A program made the translations under genes and the position numbers. Shown here one piece after another: positions 53,961-64,000 of a DNA stretch of 64,000 bases. The DNA lies in assembly GCF_003573695.1 (NCBI RefSeq), contig NC_039359.1, positions 134,379,939-134,443,938 of the forward strand, given 5' to 3'. Under the pieces are notes generated by a model that was not told the DNA's origin, searched no databases, and was given only the letters and a program-made list of their open reading frames with translations. This DNA comes from Papaver somniferum. Lineage: Eukaryota; Streptophyta; Magnoliopsida; Ranunculales; Papaveraceae. Within the stretch, counting starts at the first letter, position 1; each line of letters begins with the position of its first letter.

Positions 53961-54284
53961 CTCTTTTGTCATTCTTTTGATTATTTTCTGTAAAATTCAT
54001 TATCTCTGCGAGAGTCTCGCAATTCATAATTGTATCTGAATTTCGCAATCTCAATTTTGTTGTTCAATCAAATGTATTTTTGAGAATTTTACTTATTGCG
54101 AGATTATCGCAACAACTTAATCATTCATACATTTCTTGCTTTTATTACTTTTGCCCTCCTCTGCTTCTTTATGATTTTCTGCTACTGCTTCCTTGGTAAT
54201 GGTATGTTCATCCTTTTTACCTGAGCTAGCATTGATTTTGTAACATCTCTTCTCCTTTCTTTTCGATTGTATCCACCATCAACT

Positions 54285-54960
54285 TCTCACTTCTTTGTAC
54301 ATCCTTGATTTTGTCGCCAGTTTTCCTTCTTGTTTGCTCTTCCTTCGCAAGATTCTATCTCAGTTTCGTAACATTTCTTTCCTTCAACCCAATCTCCCTT
54401 TATGATTCCTACACCATTGGGGTGAGGGAATTTGATGCATTGATGGAAAGTTGAAGCTACACCTAGAATCCCATGTAGCCAAGGTCGACCAATTAATGCA
54501 TTGTAGGGTGATTCTACATCAACACACAGAATGAGATTTCAAGATATTCCCTTCAATGGAATTTGCATAGTAACCTCCCCTTTAGGCTTGTTAGCAGTAC
54601 CATTAAAACCATATATCTTATATGTTGATGGTATAAGATCATCATCTCTTCCACCCATGGTTTTATAAGTATGATAAAATAAGATGTTCACAGAGCTTCC
54701 AGTATCGACTAGGATTCTATTGATTGCCCATGAATCTTCAGCTTCATCATCCTCATCTTCTTTTGGTTTTGGATTAATTCTAATTTTATTACCAATGGAT
54801 TGTCATGCACTCTTCTCCTTCGGGAATTTCTTCTGCGGTAAAAAATTCTGTTTCTGCCATTCCTCTAGTTGCGAAATTTTCGCAATATTCATAATTTCTT
54901 TCCATTATTATCTCTTGCGAACACTCGACTTAAAACATTATCATGAAATCTTCAATTGTC
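54285..54960 (-). pseudogene. Protease region of gypsy-2
   Basis: In one minus-strand frame I read RILVDTGSSVNILFYHTYK (about 54715-54661) with the Asp-Thr-Gly active site, then YKIYGFNG, KPKGEVTMQIPLKG, a TGA near 54540, and SPYNALIGRPWLHGILGVAS. This is the retropepsin domain and the conserved segment after it. It ends in a TGA near 54285, where RT would normally begin. The equivalent in gypsy-1 is at 11663-11995. Confidence 0.85.
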
Positions 54961-57472
54961 TTATATGAATGTACGATAGAGTGACAGAATAGATTTTTTG
55001 CTTTTGCACCCTTCTATGAAGAATGTTTCTTTCTTTTTCATCGTATTCACTTTGTGATGTTCTGGTGGTGGTGGTAATGGTTGAGGTTGTGGATGCCCTA
55101 CCAGAAAGTCGTTTAGTTTCCTTGATCTATCATTCTCAAAATAATCTCTTTTTTTTCTGCAATCGTTTGTGGTATGTCCATGAAAATGATGATAAGAACA
55201 AAATTCATGACTTCTGTGATTTGGAGGTGGTTCCGTTCCCATGTTCCACGGTGTTGGTATATTTCCATCAAGATTATAGCTTCCCATATCTTCTCCACAC
55301 TTGCATTTATAGGTGGCATCTTGATTTCTTCCCATACTACCTTATGACCTCCTTGTCCTCTATTAAAGTTTGGTCTTTGACCTCCATAAGTTTCTTGCGG
55401 TTGATCGAGTCTTTGAATCTTGTTATTTCCTCCACGACTGTAGAAATTTATTTCTCTTTCATACTCTTCTTGATCTCAACTTCCCATAGATACCAACTTC
55501 TGCTGATTGTTACCTGTCACCTTTTCTTGTTGTACTTGCGAAGTATTCTCCACTGTATTTATTAGCTTGGGTAATAAGCTTGCATTCGCTGCTTGTGAGA
55601 TGGTATTCGCAACTGGATATGATTCCATTTCATTTTGTATTTCCTCCAAAGCAATGTATTCTTCTTGAAGTTCTCGCAATTCAGTCATTGTAATTGTATT
55701 CTTGAATCTGAAAATTTGGACATACAACAGGTTTGTTGCAAACATAGCATTGATAAATGATAATATGAGATATCTCTCATCTACACGGCTAGCCATTTCG
55801 CTACACATGGTTCTCCATCTTTTAGTCAAGTGTTTCAAACTTTCACCAATCCTTTGTTTTAATCCAAACACATCTTCTATACTAGGTCGTGAGGAATTAT
55901 TACTTATATATGCTCCCAAGAATGTGGTCTGCAAATGATTGAAGGAGGTTATTGTGTTCTTTGGTATACCGTCAAACCATTTTAACGCCTCTCCTGTTAA
56001 GCTGGATGCGAAATATTTGCACAATACCGCATCATGATTTTCCCATTGTAACATGCACCTCACATAAGCTTTAATGTGTTGAATTGCATAAGTTGTTCCA
56101 TCGAAAATGCTGGTTAATGCGGGAAAATTTCATTTCGGTAGTATTCCTCCTAATTGTACTTCTCTGGTAAATGGAGTTTTCGCAGATTCTTCTATTGTTT
56201 CACCCAATTGTCTTCTACCTACTTCTCCTCTGTTATTTAGCATTCCTCTCATTTATTCTAATTCTTTCAAGATTTTTTGATTTACTCCAGAATCTTGACC
56301 CATTGGTCTCTTTAATTTTGCTTCTCTTCTTCTACGTTCACGTTTATCTTCTCTTGCGAAATTTTGTATCTCTTCTTCATTATCCTCATCTCGTATTCTT
56401 CTGTGATTCTCTTCCTCATCCCTATATTGAATTCGCAAGTGGTAATGTCGTTCATTTTCCCCTCCATAATTTTGTTCATTTCCTATCAACTCAATTCGCT
56501 GTCTTTCAGCCATTCTCTTCACTCTATCGTACTCCTCATTGAGATTATCATTATTCCAATTTTGTATACGCCTTCTTTCTCGGTTGTCATGATTGTTCTG
56601 GCGAATTGTCTCTTGAAGCTCTTTCTCTTCCATTCCGCTCTCAACTTTTCACGTTCGCAGATTAAACGTGCTTGTTCAGCATTATGTCTTTCAATTTCTT
56701 CTTCAATTGTCTGTTGATTTCTTTGATTTTTTCTCACATGTAAAATTCTTCTTCCCTCTTCTTGATTTCCTTCGCCATCTTGGTTACTTTGCCTCTGAAT
56801 TTTCCCGTTCTCTTGATTTCCTCTAATTTGCCTATCATCAAAAGTTTCATTTTGTGGAATGTAACGATCATCAATTCTTTCTCTATTTTCGCGATATTCT
56901 TCATTAGGATTTGACATTTCTTCCTAAATATTGTTTCCAACATTGATTGTAGGTGAATTTTGCCTCATTTCTCTTCTAGTTGATCTGGAATATGATTTTG
57001 TAATACTTCTCGATCTTCTATTCTGCAATCTGATATTCTCCATTCTTAATTCGTGATTTTGTTTTGTTAAATTTGCACGCTCTTCCGCCTCAGCTCTTCT
57101 TTCCTCATGTATTCTTCGTCTAAATGTTTCTAACGCTCCAATTTCTTCATCTCCATGAATTATTCCTTCATCTGCTTCTTGATTTCTCTCTTCTTGTTTG
57201 TAATTTCTATTTTTTTGCTCTTCTTCTATTTCTTCTGCAGAATTTGATCGCCAAGTGTGTACGCTCACTCTGTCATAATCTGTATTCCTCTCTTGAACTA
57301 GTGTTTGTTGAATTGGTGATTGAATTATATTTTCTCTATTATTTCTCCTTCTAGTAGATTCTCCCACTTCACTTCTTTCTCTTCCAGCAATTCTTTTGCT
57401 TCTTCTAATAGTAGTTGGTTGTTCGGATGTATTTCTTCTTCTAGCCATTTCTTCTTCTAGCCATTTCTTCAA
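54961..57472 (-). pseudogene. Gag of gypsy-2
   Basis: Frames in order: 57472-56924 (basic start with RRSKRIAGRERSEVGES, then HELRMENIRLQNRR), 56917-56253 (very charged, Arg/Glu/Asn-rich), 56063-55476 (capsid-like core: KYFASSLTGEALKWFDGIP, FNHLQTTFLGAYISNN, SLKHLTKRWRTMCSEM) and 55335-54961. The last contains HEFCSYHHFHGHTTNDC, a Cys-x2-His-x4-His-x4-Cys zinc knuckle (about 55200-55159) seen in Tat and Athila Gag, followed by a Pro-rich stretch. Breaks between frames are frameshifts and stops. Gag packages the RNA. Confidence 0.85.
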
Positions 57473-57586
57473 TGCTAACAGTGTTTCAAGAAATTATGAA
57501 AAATTCTTAATCAACTACTTTAAATTTTCACAAATCTCAATGTTAATCTTCGATTTTTTCTAGAATAGTCTTCAATCTTCAATCGT

Positions 57587-57603
57587 CCCTGTTTCTAGCG
57601 CCA
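57587..57603 (-). promoter_or_regulatory. Primer binding site of gypsy-2
   Basis: On the minus strand TGGCGCTAGAAACAGGG lies three bases inside the 5' LTR. It resembles the tRNA-Arg type primer site reported for Tat/Ogre elements; the tRNA is not verified here. Confidence 0.7.
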
Positions 57604-57606
57604 TTA

Positions 57607-58066
57607 TATAGTTGCAGGAAATCCTACAATACACCCCTAGTATGATTTTATCGTTGATCAACCTATTTTTAGATTTACACTCTTAATTTTATTGATTAAT
57701 TTCTGAATATTCTTACAAGGAAAATAAAGAAATCAAGAATGATCTCTGCTCTCAACTTTCTCTCTCCTATTTTCTTATCTCTCACTCAAAATAAAGATCT
57801 CCCCCTCCTTTACAACTCGAATGACTATTTATAAGGGAAATACATAGTGGATGACAGCTAATCTATCCTTTATTTTCGGATATGGTTTGCGACATTCTCG
57901 CAACCTTACAAATGTTGACTTCGCAAGCTTTCTAATTTTCGCAAGACTATCACACCTTTCTCATGATCCTTGCTGATATCGTTTCTGAAATTGTTCTACG
58001 ACACTTTTGTGCAATACCATTGTTAACTTCGCTGAGACATAACTGTTGCGAGATTCTGATCCTACA
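57607..58066 (-). repeat. 5' LTR of gypsy-2
   Basis: 460 bp, plus-strand ends TATAGTTGCAGG (the G of TG mutated to A) and GATCCTACA, followed by CCTAT. A TATA box TTATAAATAG (minus) lies near 57826-57835. Confidence 0.92.
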
Positions 58067-58071
58067 CCTAT

Positions 58072-58300
58072 TTAGAGTATTGCTGTTATTTTTGGATATC
58101 AAAAGTATTTTCAAAAGCCATAGTATTTTTGCTTCAGAAAAAGTTGACTTTTTGATTCTAGAAATCGAAAAGAAACATGCAAATAATGTCTAAACAAGCT
58201 ATAACTTTTCTTTACTAGTTTTTGTTTGTATTTTGAGTTCTGAAAATGATCAAATAGTATCAGTATGTTGTCTAAAATTGACTTACAAAGATCAGGGATA
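58072..58300. other. Short intergenic stretch
   Basis: AT-rich with no gene. It contains an inverted pair, cagaaaaagttgactttt against related aagtcaact-type words, which may be part of a small repeat. Confidence 0.3.
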
Positions 58301-58302
58301 TT

Positions 58303-60540
58303 AAAGTTGAAGGTGCTGGGGGTACCAAAATACACCATCAACTTTTGCTTAGGAAATCTGTATGGACAAACTCAACACAACTCCGAGAGTAAAAACTCAA
58401 TCAAGGAAAGTGGCTAGAGTTATATCTCTCTCTCTCTCCCTTGTTGTTAGAAAGTTTACAGAATTGAATCTGTGAACCTAATTACAAAGAGAGTTCTTGG
58501 ACGGCACCAAAGGCCAATGTCCAATGATCAATCAAGTCTTATCCAACTAACAAGGTTGGACCTAGCTATTATTATTGATCTACGCACAACCTGTGGTATT
58601 TCAATAATAAAGATAAATAATATAATGTGGAAAAAGAAATAACACATACACCAGTTTGTTAACGAGGAAACCGCAAATGCAGAAAACCACGGGACCCATT
58701 CCATATTGAACAACAAACTGTGTTAAGCTGCTACAGACACTAGCCTACTATGACTTAACTTTGGTCTGGAATGTAGTTGAGCTCGAACTCAGTCTCTCAT
58801 TGATTCAGGTACAGTGGTGCTCCTTACACCTCTTGAATCCCAACAGGACTCTGCGCAATTGACTCCCTTATATGTTCTCACACCAACTAAGAGTTGGTTC
58901 AACTCAATTGAAAACTTTAAATCAAATATGCCTCTCACAGATTAATCCTATAATTGATTTCCTGATTTACGATCTACACGAATGATCAGATCAAACGATA
59001 GATCCAACAGGTGACGAAAATCGATAGAAACTTAGACAAAAGCATGGCTATCCTCAAAATCCGTACTTATGCAACCTGAAGTGCAACCTAGATTATTATT
59101 CACCTAACAAGTATAAAACTTATGGAATCAACAAAGTATGAGACGAAGAGACTTTGTTGATTACTATCTATCTTGATTGATGGAGCAAGTATCTACAAAC
59201 AATCAAGATCAGGATACTCAAGTTATCAAGATAAAAGATAACTAGACCTGGCTTCACGAATCCCAATGAAGTCTTTGTAGTCGCTAAACCCTAAAAGAGT
59301 TTCTAGAGAGGACGACTCTAGATACAACTAGGACACACCAAAAAGTAGTGTCAAGATTCAAAGATCCCAGTTGCCAAGAGTTCCCCTTATATAGACTTCA
59401 AAGCTTAGGTTGCTTTAAGTTTAAACTAAGATAGCTTTGGAACCAAGCAAACAATATTCACCGTAAGATGAAAGCTTTGAATCTTATTCACATATGCAAG
59501 ATATACACTATGGTTAGGTAAACCATACCCGAACCAGTATAAATACTATGTTCAACATGGTTAGCTGAAATTAGCCGTTTTGAACTTAAAAGCATAACAC
59601 TCATTTTCATGTTCACAAAGACATAAATATCGAGTTACAATAATTTGATCAAATGATTCTTGTGTTAATTAGAGAATTGATCAAATACAAATCACTTCTT
59701 ATAAATAATTTGATTACACTTGAATTAATATCGACATTGTTTGTAAATGTACAAAGTATAATTACTGGATCGTTCGTGAATCAGTTGATTCACAGTACGC
59801 GGACCGGTTTATAAAGTTATATGCAATTACCGAGTACCGGAGTCAACAAAACCTCTCAGTTCATAAACCAGTTTGCAAACTTATGCAATTACCGAGTTTT
59901 GGACTCTTACAGAACTTTTCATTTCACGTACCGGTTTGCAAACTTTGAACCAACTCAGAGTTTCGGAGTCTACAGAAATTTTTAGTTCATGTACCGGTTT
60001 GCAAACTTAAGACCTTTGCCGGTTTCGGAGTTCATGGAACATTAAGTTTGCATACCGATTTGGGTAATAAGCTGGTTCTAGAACATAGAACTGTATTGGC
60101 TCGGATACCCGATTTGATTATTTAACCCGGTTCCCTTACCACAGTTCCAAAATGGTTTGTATACGAATATACATTCCTATATGGATCACGAAACAAACAG
60201 ATTTTCTCATGATGTATATACGAATATGCATATCACACAAATATGAAAGTCAATATATAGCTAATACGCCACGTGTATGAATACATACAATACGGTTTCA
60301 GGCATATAACAATTTTCTCAGTTTGTAAGATTGATAATACTGTCTTGTATTCCGAATATAGTAGTTTTATATTTCTCTAAATCAATTCGAAACAATAATT
60401 TTTCTCCACCGAATAAACTTTAATTATGATTTGGTTCCAAAAAATAAATTGTTATCCACCGAATTTAATCAAGTATGAACAAATGTTCATTAAGCTTAGT
60501 CATTATATTTCGAGAAATTCGTAAATTAAATAATTAGTTC
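58303..60540 (-). repeat. Inverted copia LTR-like sequence, part 1
   Basis: It begins ttgaaggtgctgggggtacc and then parallels the solo LTR at 14275: cttaggaaatctgtatggac, aaccgcaaatgcagaaaacc, cacgggacccattccatatt, ctacagacactagcctacta, atcccaatgaagtcttt. All are in the same inverted order. The distal end (the TGTTAGAGC side) is missing at 60540, where a second LTR-like end begins. Confidence 0.65.
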
Positions 60541-62300
60541 TGAAAAGACGAGGGTACCCAAATATACCTCAATCTAAAACTTTTACACCTATAAGTCCTT
60601 TCTCCGAAAGTGATTGTCTATGGACTGATTCGAGACAATACAACTAATCGGTTCATACTTCGTGTGATCTTCTATGGATACGAGATCGAGACAATACGAC
60701 AACAAGATAACTTGTGTGATTGACTATGCATACAAGATCGAGACAATACAACAACAAAGTATGTTTACTTGATAAAAGGTTCGGACTTAACCAAACACAA
60801 TAGGATTGCTATCAAGTAAATAGGAATTAACGTTTGTGTATTTTACTTCACCAGTAACAACACAACTATGTAGTTTTGCTGGCTCTGAGGATTAGTTTGC
60901 TTGAAATGCAAATTTCAATATTTATAGACCAAGGAAGTTTGGAAACCAAGGAATTTCCAAAACCGAATATTCTCAAAGATATGCAATAAACACCAAATCG
61001 GTTTTCATAATTCCCGGAAATGCTCTGTCCAATTAATGACCGAAATCTCAGTAGAAAATCTCCAACTAGTAAATGCACATTACTAATTTTTATTTTCTAA
61101 AGATATGCATTTTAGTTGCTGGAAATTAAAAGCGTATAAAACTAAAAACCTTAATTAAAAGATTGTCACTTTATTTCGATCCGGGATTCTCCTTTAGCTA
61201 TTAAGGAATATCTTTGAACAATAAAAGACAAGAGTTACTGCACATGTTCAAAGTATGTCGACATCTTTACTTTGTAAATCCTGTTTCATATTTATAATCT
61301 TGGAACTGATTTGCCACACTTCCAAAAGTTTAGAATTAGTTCATTTGACTTCCAAGAACTATGTCATTGATTATCCTATCAAATCACAAACCATGGGTTT
61401 CACGGTTCTACCAAAACAAGTTTCGGTTCTACCACCATGTGGGTACTAGAATTAGTCACACTAGTTACCAAAACTTGGTTGACTAGGTACTAGGATCGGT
61501 TCCCACATATATATGGTATCTAACTTGTATTTGTTGCACATGTTTATAGGATCGGTTCCCCAATTACTAAAAAACTTGTTGCACCTATTACAAGGATCGA
61601 TTCCCCTATTGTGATCGGTTGCACCTCTTACTGAGATCGGTCCCCCAATGTCTAGATTTGGTCATACCAATTACAACAAATCGATCATACCATCTCATGT
61701 GATTAATTAAGATCGGTTTCACTAATACAAAAGTCAAGCGTTGTGAATAGTTTTACCAAGAACATAAGCAAGTCATGAGCGGTTTACTAAACACACATAT
61801 TGGTAATCCAAAGATTTGCAATGAATAACAATACCAATAATCCTAGCGATTTCCCTTTCGATTCATAAAACAAGTTTATGAATTATACTTCCTTTAAAAA
61901 AATGTAAAACATTGTTTCCTAGGACGAAATATTCCACCATACCATACATAATCACAATAGCATTCATACGATTATGTCGATGTCTTATATACGAAGTTCA
62001 AAAGATAAGCATTATACTTCGTATTGTATTCCTTAATACTACGTCTAACTAGAGTATAATCATTCACAACTTCACATTTATGTTATCAATATGCACGACT
62101 TGAAAGTTATGTTAGGGAATGAAACAGTTCAAGTCAAATATTACTAACCTCAAGACGAAAATGATGACTGGTTCGTTTCTCAACCTCACTATCCTAGACC
62201 AAGACTTAACTAATTGTTTACTAGAAATCAAGATATAGTTTTGACAACCAAATTTGACAACAAGCTTCATATAGCAACACTTGTGAGTTCGACCAAGCAA
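60541..62300 (-). repeat. Inverted copia LTR-like sequence, part 2
   Basis: Starts TGAAAAGACGAGGGTACCCA, a typical inverted LTR end, and finishes caagcaatactctaata at 62300, which corresponds to the TGTTAGAG tip. It lacks internal coding sequence. The flanking five bases do not match (AGTTC and AAAGT), so it is either an old insertion or part of one complex LTR with the preceding piece. Confidence 0.5.
61440..61800. repeat. GATCGGTTnCCC / GGTTGCAC degenerate repeats
   Basis: The words aggatcggttcccc, gatcggttgcacc, gatcggtcccccaat, gatcggtttcac recur about six times in 300 bp inside the inverted LTR sequence. They look like a locally expanded segment of the LTR. Confidence 0.4.
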
Positions 62301-62755
62301 TACTCTAATAAAAGTGGTTTTACGTGTGTAATTGGATTATTTTATCTAAACGGGACACTAATTTTTTTAATTAAGGAATCCATTTTCTTATATAACCTAA
62401 TAGGTTGCAAATATTATTTTACCAATGTCAATTTTTAAGTGTGTAGAGGTTTGAGTTCTCTCTCAATTTTATATTGGTGTTTATTTTCCCTGACTAATTT
62501 TGGGCCTATGTTTTTTATTAATTTGGGGACTATCATTTTCTTCATCCACCTAGATGATAAGGATAAAGAGTGTCTAAAGAGGGTGAAAGTATTAAATTAT
62601 CCCCACTATTAAAATTTAAAAAATTAAATCAAATCTATTAAATTTCATTATCTTAAATACTTTTCTATCAACTACTTCCTCTTAATTGGATTCTTGATTG
62701 ATCCAAACATACAAAACTGAAATTTTTTCAAAACTTTGGGTTTTCTGGATTATGC
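62301..62755. other. Intergenic DNA, no gene seen
   Basis: AT-rich; no ORF, array or element end recognised. Confidence 0.35.
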
Positions 62756-63180
62756 AGAATCGGCTGATATAAATGTTCACATTAGACGATTTTGATTAAT
62801 CAGCTGATATGCACATACATGTCAGCCGATTATCCTTTTATATCATCCAATTTTGCACAATCAGCTGATATGCACATATACTTCAGCCGATTATCCTTGA
62901 TGTTCTTCGTGCTTGAAGAAAATCAACCCAGAATCGACCGATGTGGACATTGATATATACCGATTCTGTTTATAGAAAACATTCAATATAAACCTCTATG
63001 TATGCCGATTGTTGCAATATGTTTACAGAAACATCCACATCCGTCGATTGTTACTATCGACCTTTATATAAATAAAAGCCGCAATCGGTTTATAAATACA
63101 TTCATATCCGTCAATTGTGGCAATCGTCTTATATATAAATAAATATCTACTGATTCTTAGCGTTCTTCATGAATGAGGAA
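62756..63180. repeat. Palindromic AATCGGCTGAT-type repeats
   Basis: Two clear units of about 38 bp at 62797-62836 and 62859-62896 read aatcagctgat, gcacata, cagccgatt and form imperfect hairpins (period about 62 bp). More degenerate units follow (gaatcgaccgatgtggacat, accgattctg, cgtcgattgtt). No protein frame crosses them. Confidence 0.6.
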
Positions 63181-63712
63181 CATCAACCCAGAATCGGCCT
63201 ACGAGGGTTGAACATCCAAAGATTCTAACTTTAGTCTAGACGAAAATCCGTCTCTTTGCAGAAACTATATATATACTATCCGAAGAGGGGTGAAGAACAT
63301 CACCAAGCTGGTTTACTCAGTCAGAGATATTGGGGTTAAGTTCATGAGACCTACTCCAATGACACGGCTAACCTTTACAATCGGGATCATGCAAAACAGT
63401 TTTGTCGATTTTTTGAAATATTATAGCTTTACTACAGATTGTAAGTCAATATGGACTTAGGGGTGAAACCTATGATGAGATTGTTGCGGGATCTCGAGAG
63501 TAACATCGAAGATGAAAAATAAAGAATTTTGAATACTAAGCTCATTTTCACATTCTCAAGGAGTTTCTCATTACCCGTATGGGATTTTAATATGATGTAA
63601 TGATGCTAATATGGTGTTATAATTAAGTAGAATGTAACAACATTTCAAATTAAGCAACTTTTCATTTCAAATTAATATTCAGTAGAATGCAACAACATTT
63701 CAAATTAATAAA

Positions 63713-64000
63713 TCAATTATCTAGATGTATTACTACATCGAACTTTTCATCCTCATCATCATCGACGGCTGGGTTGTTATTAAATTTATCTTGTTATTCA
63801 ATATGTGCTTGTAGCTTGTCAAATTTGAGTTGCCACACATGTTTTTGTTGGGCGTTTATAATTGAAGTGTCCGCTCCAAGAATCTTATGCTTGCCACAAT
63901 CATTGACAAATTTAATTTTCTTGACAAAGCCGACTTTTTTTTTCGTCTCACTATTTTGAAATTTCCAGTCAACCGCTTTTTGCGTCTCGATGGTATTTTG
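63713..64000 (-). pseudogene. C-terminal coding remnant running off the right edge
   Basis: One minus-strand frame from the edge reads QKAVDWKFQNSETKKKVGFV, KKINFVNDCGKHKILGADTS, NAQQKHVWQLKFDKLQAHIE, then a TAA (63794-63796). In the same frame it goes on QDKFNNNPAVDDDEDEKFDV and VIHLDN to a TGA at 63713-63715. A Lys-rich region followed by an acidic tail suggests the C-terminus of a transposon-encoded accessory or DNA-binding protein. I do not recognise the family. The single stop in about 95 codons indicates a young pseudogene or a CAA codon changed to TAA. Confidence 0.5.

Larger units (their letters stand above)
49248..58066 (-). mobile_element. Tat/Retand-like gypsy element 2 (gypsy-2), gag and protease but no pol
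   Basis: 8819 bp flanked by CCTAT (49243-49247 and 58067-58071). The LTRs of 458 and 460 bp look about 95-96% alike by eye, so it is younger than gypsy-1. On the minus strand: 5' LTR, primer site, gag, zinc knuckle, protease, then a jump to the conserved non-coding block, with the antisense coiled-coil gene, purine tract and 3' LTR. RT, RNase H and integrase are absent, not just mutated: about 0.3 kb lies between the end of protease and the block. It is a defective or naturally non-autonomous derivative. Confidence 0.92.

Noticed and set aside
54684..57354. Plus-strand Phe/Leu-rich frames opposite gypsy-2 gag, looking like membrane proteins
   Set aside because: They are the complement of Glu/Arg-rich Gag codons, which always give hydrophobic-looking shadows.
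1..64000. tRNA, rRNA or organellar DNA inserts
   Set aside because: I looked for tRNA-like cloverleaf cores, rRNA motifs and chloroplast genes and saw none. The TGGTATCAGAG words are primer sites of retroelements.

Overview
This is a plant nuclear window: AT-rich, with introns, no operons, and dominated by LTR retrotransposons. A dicot is likely. The Sirevirus-like LTR families would fit a Ranunculales genome such as poppy, but I could not test that. Only one host gene looks intact, a single-exon DUF1677 gene at about 26.3-27.0 kb on the minus strand. The other recognisable host locus is a broken 9-lipoxygenase (LOX) gene of nine exons spread over 316-16723 on the plus strand.

The first 22 kb reads as one gene taken apart. 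LOX intron 6 holds a 9.4-kb Ty3/gypsy element of the Tat/Retand type (3364-12741, minus; target duplication CCAAC). The last LOX exon holds a 2.4-kb solo LTR of a Ty1/copia Sirevirus-like family (14275-16666; CCTTC). A 5.2-kb non-autonomous LTR element without coding capacity lies 99 bp past the LOX stop (16822-22068; ATAGG). Removing the solo LTR and one repeat copy rejoins the LOX C-terminus in frame. The reading frame also carries several small indels and nonsense codons.

From 22 to 29 kb there are TRIM-like short LTRs, a 300-bp direct repeat whose second copy carries a small terminal-inverted-repeat transposon, an unidentified decayed ORF region and the DUF1677 gene. From 29.4 to 43.2 kb lies a nested copia complex. 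Outer element A has a gag-like region and a second ORF but no pol. It was interrupted by inner element B, which has pol but no gag or protease (TSD TTGTG).

From 43 to 49 kb are decayed LTR remnants and low-coding DNA. A second Tat/Retand-like gypsy element follows (49248-58066, minus; TSD CCTAT). It keeps gag and protease but lacks reverse transcriptase, RNase H and integrase, whereas the first gypsy element keeps pol but lacks gag. Both carry a spliced-looking coiled-coil ORF on the opposite strand from gag-pol and share a conserved non-coding block. From 58 to 62.3 kb there are inverted copia LTR sequences. The right end is AT-rich DNA with palindromic repeats and a C-terminal coding remnant that runs off the edge.

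The most interesting signals are the antisense coiled-coil gene shared by the two gypsy elements, the complementary gag-only and pol-only pairs in both superfamilies, and the tandem-repeat-rich non-coding interior of the 16.8-22.1 kb element. All element boundaries rest on TG...CA ends and 5-bp target duplications read directly from the sequence.
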